From NCBI RefSeq assembly GCF_015493435.1, contig NZ_WGDD01000035.1:1-47396 (forward strand): a stretch of 47,396 bases of DNA, in the 5' to 3' direction. The notes below the pieces were generated by a model. It was not told where the DNA came from. It worked only from the letters and a program-made list of their open reading frames with translations, and searched no databases. Numbering within the stretch: the first letter of the stretch is position 1; each line of letters opens with the position of its first letter. The DNA comes from Sulfurovum sp. (GTDB lineage: Bacteria; Campylobacterota; Campylobacteria; Campylobacterales; Sulfurovaceae). Position numbers and translations under genes: made by a program. This document shows, piece after piece, positions 45,208 through 47,396 of the stretch.

Positions 45208-45322
45208 TCTTTCTTCTTGTTTCACTGCACCTGCGAGGGAGTTCGTTCGGTCATGTACTGACGTACACTCCCTCGCGACAACCCTCACATCTAGAGCAAA
45301 CCAAGAAGAAATATTTACTTCA
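45202..45322. repeat. Nested inverted repeats after oorC
   Basis: Outer arms: GAAGTAATCTTTCTTCTTG (45202-45220) and CAAGAAGAAATATTTACTTC (45303-45322), complementary with few mismatches. Inner arms: GCGAGGGAGT (45233-45242) and ACTCCCTCGC (45267-45276), a perfect 10-bp stem with GTCA/TGAC inside its loop. A third, direct copy of the outer motif (CAAGAAGAAATCTTTATTTC) lies at about 45384-45403. It could be a terminator complex or the remains of a small non-coding element. Confidence 0.6.
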
Positions 45323-45479
45323 TTTTTTGTGGTGTTTTTAGAATGCTTCTTTCCTTTCTTGCAACCTCAAAATCCACATAAAATCAAGAAGAAATCTTTA
45401 TTTCATTTTTGCAACTAACAATTACTTCTCTCTAACCTTCCTCTTTTTACAGTATAATCATTCTAAAAAAGTATGAATC

Positions 45480-46403
45480 ATGAATTACCAGGCTATATTG
45501 GACGAAATCTACGATGAAGTGCAGCCTGAACTGCACAAAGGGAAAGTGGCTGACTATATTCCTGCTTTGGCAGAGGTGGGGAAAGGCCAGTTTGCTATGA
45601 CGGTGACGTTGGATAATGGACAAGTGTTTTCCGTAGGTGACAGCGGTAAACAGTTTTCGATTCAGAGTATTTCCAAAGTTTTTACCTTTACACTGGCACT
45701 TGATGTTTATTCCCGTGAACTCTACAAAAGAGTAGGAGTGGAACCGTCAGGAAATCCTTTCAACTCTCTGGTGCAGCTCGAATATGAGAACGGCATTCCC
45801 CGAAATCCTTTTATTAACGCCGGGGCTATTGCCATTACGGATGCTTTGATAAGCTATTACAGAGACGAATATATGACACTGGAAGTGATCATGAATTTTG
45901 TAAGGGAAATATCGAATAATCCCAAGCTTTCCTTTGATCCTCTTGTTGCAAATTCCGAAATGGAGCATGGTGACAGAAATCTGGCATTGGCAAGGCTGAT
46001 GAAAAGTTTCGGAAATTTTGAGAATGATGTACTGGGAACAGTATTTACCTATTTTAAACACTGTTCCATTACCATGAATACGGAAGAACTTTCACGTGCT
46101 ATGTTGTTCCTGGCATTTGGAGGTACCGATCCTGTTTCCCAAAAACAATTTATTACCCCTTCCCAAACCAAACGTATCAATGCTGTAATGCTTACCTGTG
46201 GACATTATGATGCCAGTGGTGAATTCGCTTATCATGTGGGGCTGCCTGCCAAAAGTGGAGTAGGAGGCGGTATAGCGGCTATCGTACCGGGGAAGATGTC
46301 TATTGCCGTATGGTCCCCGGCATTGAACAGATATGGTAATTCCCATGCAGGGACACTGGCATTGGAAAAATTTACAACAAAGACGGGATTGTCTATTTTT
46401 TAG
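45480..46403 (+). CDS. glsA: Glutaminase
   Basis: Hydrolyses glutamine to glutamate and ammonia. The 307-residue length is that of bacterial GlsA enzymes of the serine beta-lactamase-like fold. The catalytic Ser63 and Lys66 are in QSISK. Other family segments are GNPFNSLVQLEYENGIPRNP (near 95; 20 residues), NAGAIAITD, and the C-terminal AKSGVGGGIAAIVPG. It is a single gene between the oor operon and rnpB. The ATG at 45480 is preceded by an AT-rich region with TATAAT at 45454-45459, but only a weak ribosome-binding site. Confidence 0.95.
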   Translation: MNYQAILDEIYDEVQPELHKGKVADYIPALAEVGKGQFAMTVTLDNGQVFSVGDSGKQFSIQSISKVFTFTLALDVYSRELYKRVGVEPSGNPFNSLVQLEYENGIPRNPFINAGAIAITDALISYYRDEYMTLEVIMNFVREISNNPKLSFDPLVANSEMEHGDRNLALARLMKSFGNFENDVLGTVFTYFKHCSITMNTEELSRAMLFLAFGGTDPVSQKQFITPSQTKRINAVMLTCGHYDASGEFAYHVGLPAKSGVGGGIAAIVPGKMSIAVWSPALNRYGNSHAGTLALEKFTTKTGLSIF

Positions 46404-46416
46404 TGATAAAATATGC

Positions 46417-46422
46417 TATAAT
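46417..46422 (+). promoter_or_regulatory. rnpB promoter (-10 box)
   Basis: An extended -10, TGCTATAAT, with TATAAT at 46417-46422, which would place the transcription start at about 46430, exactly where RNase P RNA begins by base pairing. Confidence 0.75.
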
Positions 46423-46429
46423 CCGCTCA

Positions 46430-46775
46430 AGGTGTAACAGGTAGTTGCTGGTGACATGTATGTCACGAGAGGAAAGTCCGGGCTGCAAGTGAGACAGGAC
46501 TCCATCTAACGGATGGCCAGAGTAATCTGAGGGCAAGTGCAACAGAAAGTAAACCGCCGGACCTCGGTCCGGTAAGGGTGAAAGGGTGGGGCAAGAGCCC
46601 ACCGGTGAGCGTGGTAACACGCTCAGCCAGGTAAACCCTGTCCGCAGCAAGAAGTATATGGTACAAGTCTCACAAGCCGTTCAATCGGCACTCATACTTC
46701 GCTCGAGCCTGTTGGCAACAACAGGCCTAGATAAATAACTACCCAATGACAGAACCCGGCTTATCGTTGCACCTG
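46430..46775 (+). ncRNA. rnpB: RNase P RNA (M1-type, class A)
   Basis: Catalytic RNA that trims the 5' ends of tRNA precursors. Conserved blocks are seen in order: GAGGAAAGTCCGGGCT (46469-46484), ACAGAAAGTAAACCGCC near 46543, GTAAGGGTGAAAGGGTG near 46572, GTCCGCAGCAAGAAG near 46640, and ACAGAACCCGGCTTAT near 46749. The 5' end AGGTGTAAC (46430-46438) pairs with GTTGCACCT (46766-46774) to close helix P1, which fixes both ends well. About 346 nucleotides. The CCTAGATAAAT segment near 46726 belongs to the P4 pairing region. The protein partner is not in the window. Confidence 0.97.
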
Positions 46776-46881
46776 GCTAATATACGAGGTCTTTTGAGCT
46801 TAATTAGTCTCTTAATAGTTTGTTATCTATAACATATTTTCCCAATAATCGTATTGTATTACAACTAATATTATGATAAAA

Positions 46882-46947
46882 TGGTATTACATTACCATAG
46901 AGGTGGATTGAATCTCCTTCGGGAATAATTCCCCGACCCTTGGGTCG
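46882..46947 (+). mobile_element. Hairpin cluster at the likely left end of an IS200/IS605-type element
   Basis: Three short palindromes lie within 66 bases: TGGTA/TACCA (46882-46897), GGGAAT-A-ATTCCC (46921-46933) and CGACCC-TT-GGGTCG (46934-46947). They stand directly before a decayed Y1 transposase gene. Elements of this group carry subterminal hairpins, not inverted terminal repeats, so these mark the probable left end; the exact boundary is not defined. Confidence 0.5.
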
Positions 46948-46971
46948 TAACCATGTGATATAATGTGATGG

Positions 46972-47396
46972 ATGAAAGAAAAAGACCAACATATATACAA
47001 AAGCCATAATAAGATACTGTTATTGTACCACTTGGTATTTTTCCTGCAAAATATCGAAAGAAAGTTTTTGATGAGGCAGTAGATATTATCCTGATAGATG
47101 TATGTCTGGAGATCAGTGATCGATATGAAATAGATTTTATAGAAATAGGGAATGATTTGGATCATGTACATTTTCTTGTGCAAAGTGTGCCAACACTTTC
47201 AGTCACAAGAATTGTGACCATCATCAAAAGTATCACCGCAAGGGAGATCTTTGCCAAACATAAAGAAGTTGAAGAAATATTGTGGGGTGGAAATTTGCGG
47301 ACAAGTGGTTTTTATGCAAGATACAGTTGAACTGTACAGTAATCAAGATGTGATCAAAAAGTATATTCAAAATCAGGGAAAAGATATGGAGTATAC
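46972..47396 (+). pseudogene. tnpA: Decayed IS200/IS605-type Y1 transposase (tnpA), cut by window end
   Basis: Read across frames the sequence gives the TnpA order: SHNKILLLYHLVF, then AKYRKKVFDEAV, EISDRYEIDFIEIG, the catalytic-type DHVHFLVQSVP (the HUH motif His-x-His), RIVTIIKSITAREIF, EEILWGGNL, TSGFYA, and finally YSNQDVIKKYIQNQG. The nucleophilic tyrosine is expected in the last block. A one-base loss near 47035 and a one-base gain near 47323 put these into different frames, and a stop TGA follows RYS. The copy is therefore inactive unless rescued. It extends beyond the right edge. ATG 46972 is the natural start. Confidence 0.85.

Noticed and set aside
46393-46666. Minus-strand open frames over the RNase P RNA
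   Set aside because: The region is a clear structured RNA gene with conserved blocks on the plus strand; the frames arise from its GC-rich helices.

Overview
The window looks like the chromosome of a chemolithoautotrophic member of the Campylobacterota (former Epsilonproteobacteria), most like Sulfurovum or a close relative. This rests on protein character, on the gene order pheS-pheT-ispH-aroA-rpsA-serA with a HIT gene nearby (an order I recall from Campylobacter), on the four-subunit oorDABC enzyme, on a monomeric isocitrate dehydrogenase, on an FqrB-type reductase, and on promoters of the extended -10 kind (TGnTATAAT) without a clear -35. The genus is an inference; no search was run.

Layout. 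1-0.12 kb: a 5S rRNA, the end of an rRNA operon. 0.3-2.7 kb: argH, a cysteine-rich lipoprotein and a convergent HIT protein. 2.9-11.9 kb: a housekeeping block, pheS, pheT, ispH, aroA, rpsA and serA. 12.0-17.6 kb: an operon for a three-part efflux system (TolC-type outer membrane protein, periplasmic adaptor, RND pump) in which the pump is split into two genes exactly between its two internal repeats. 17.7-18.3 kb: efp. 18.4-24.0 kb: genes for exported proteins, namely a 1049-residue protein with a duplicated DUF302-like module, an 11-residue-repeat LEA-like protein, a small c-type cytochrome and a second RND adaptor without a pump. 24.0-28.1 kb: an FqrB-like flavoprotein, a DJ-1/PfpI protein, a tiny exported protein, and a K+-channel-like protein with two RCK domains paired with a small membrane protein. 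28.2-33.8 kb: dnaE and a second, 637-residue member of the DUF302-like family.

34.0-45.2 kb is a nearly complete reductive TCA cycle block: icd (monomeric), two different malate dehydrogenases in tandem, fumC, sucCD and oorDABC. ATP-citrate lyase and fumarate reductase are not in the window. Run in reverse, these enzymes take oxaloacetate to malate, fumarate, (succinate), succinyl-CoA, 2-oxoglutarate and isocitrate. The FqrB-like enzyme at 24.0 kb could link NADPH and reduced ferredoxin or flavodoxin for the Oor step. 45.5-46.4 kb: glutaminase. 46.43-46.77 kb: RNase P RNA. The window ends in a decayed IS200/IS605-type transposase copy with hairpins upstream.

Most interesting points: (1) the two tandem malate dehydrogenases differ at the residue that normally sets NAD versus NADP preference; (2) a family of exported DUF302-like proteins with an invariant Cys-His/Cys pair; (3) the RND pump split at its repeat boundary, with an unusual proton-relay residue set; (4) a LEA-like 11-mer repeat protein with periplasmic targeting; (5) a K+ channel with the filter TIGFGE.
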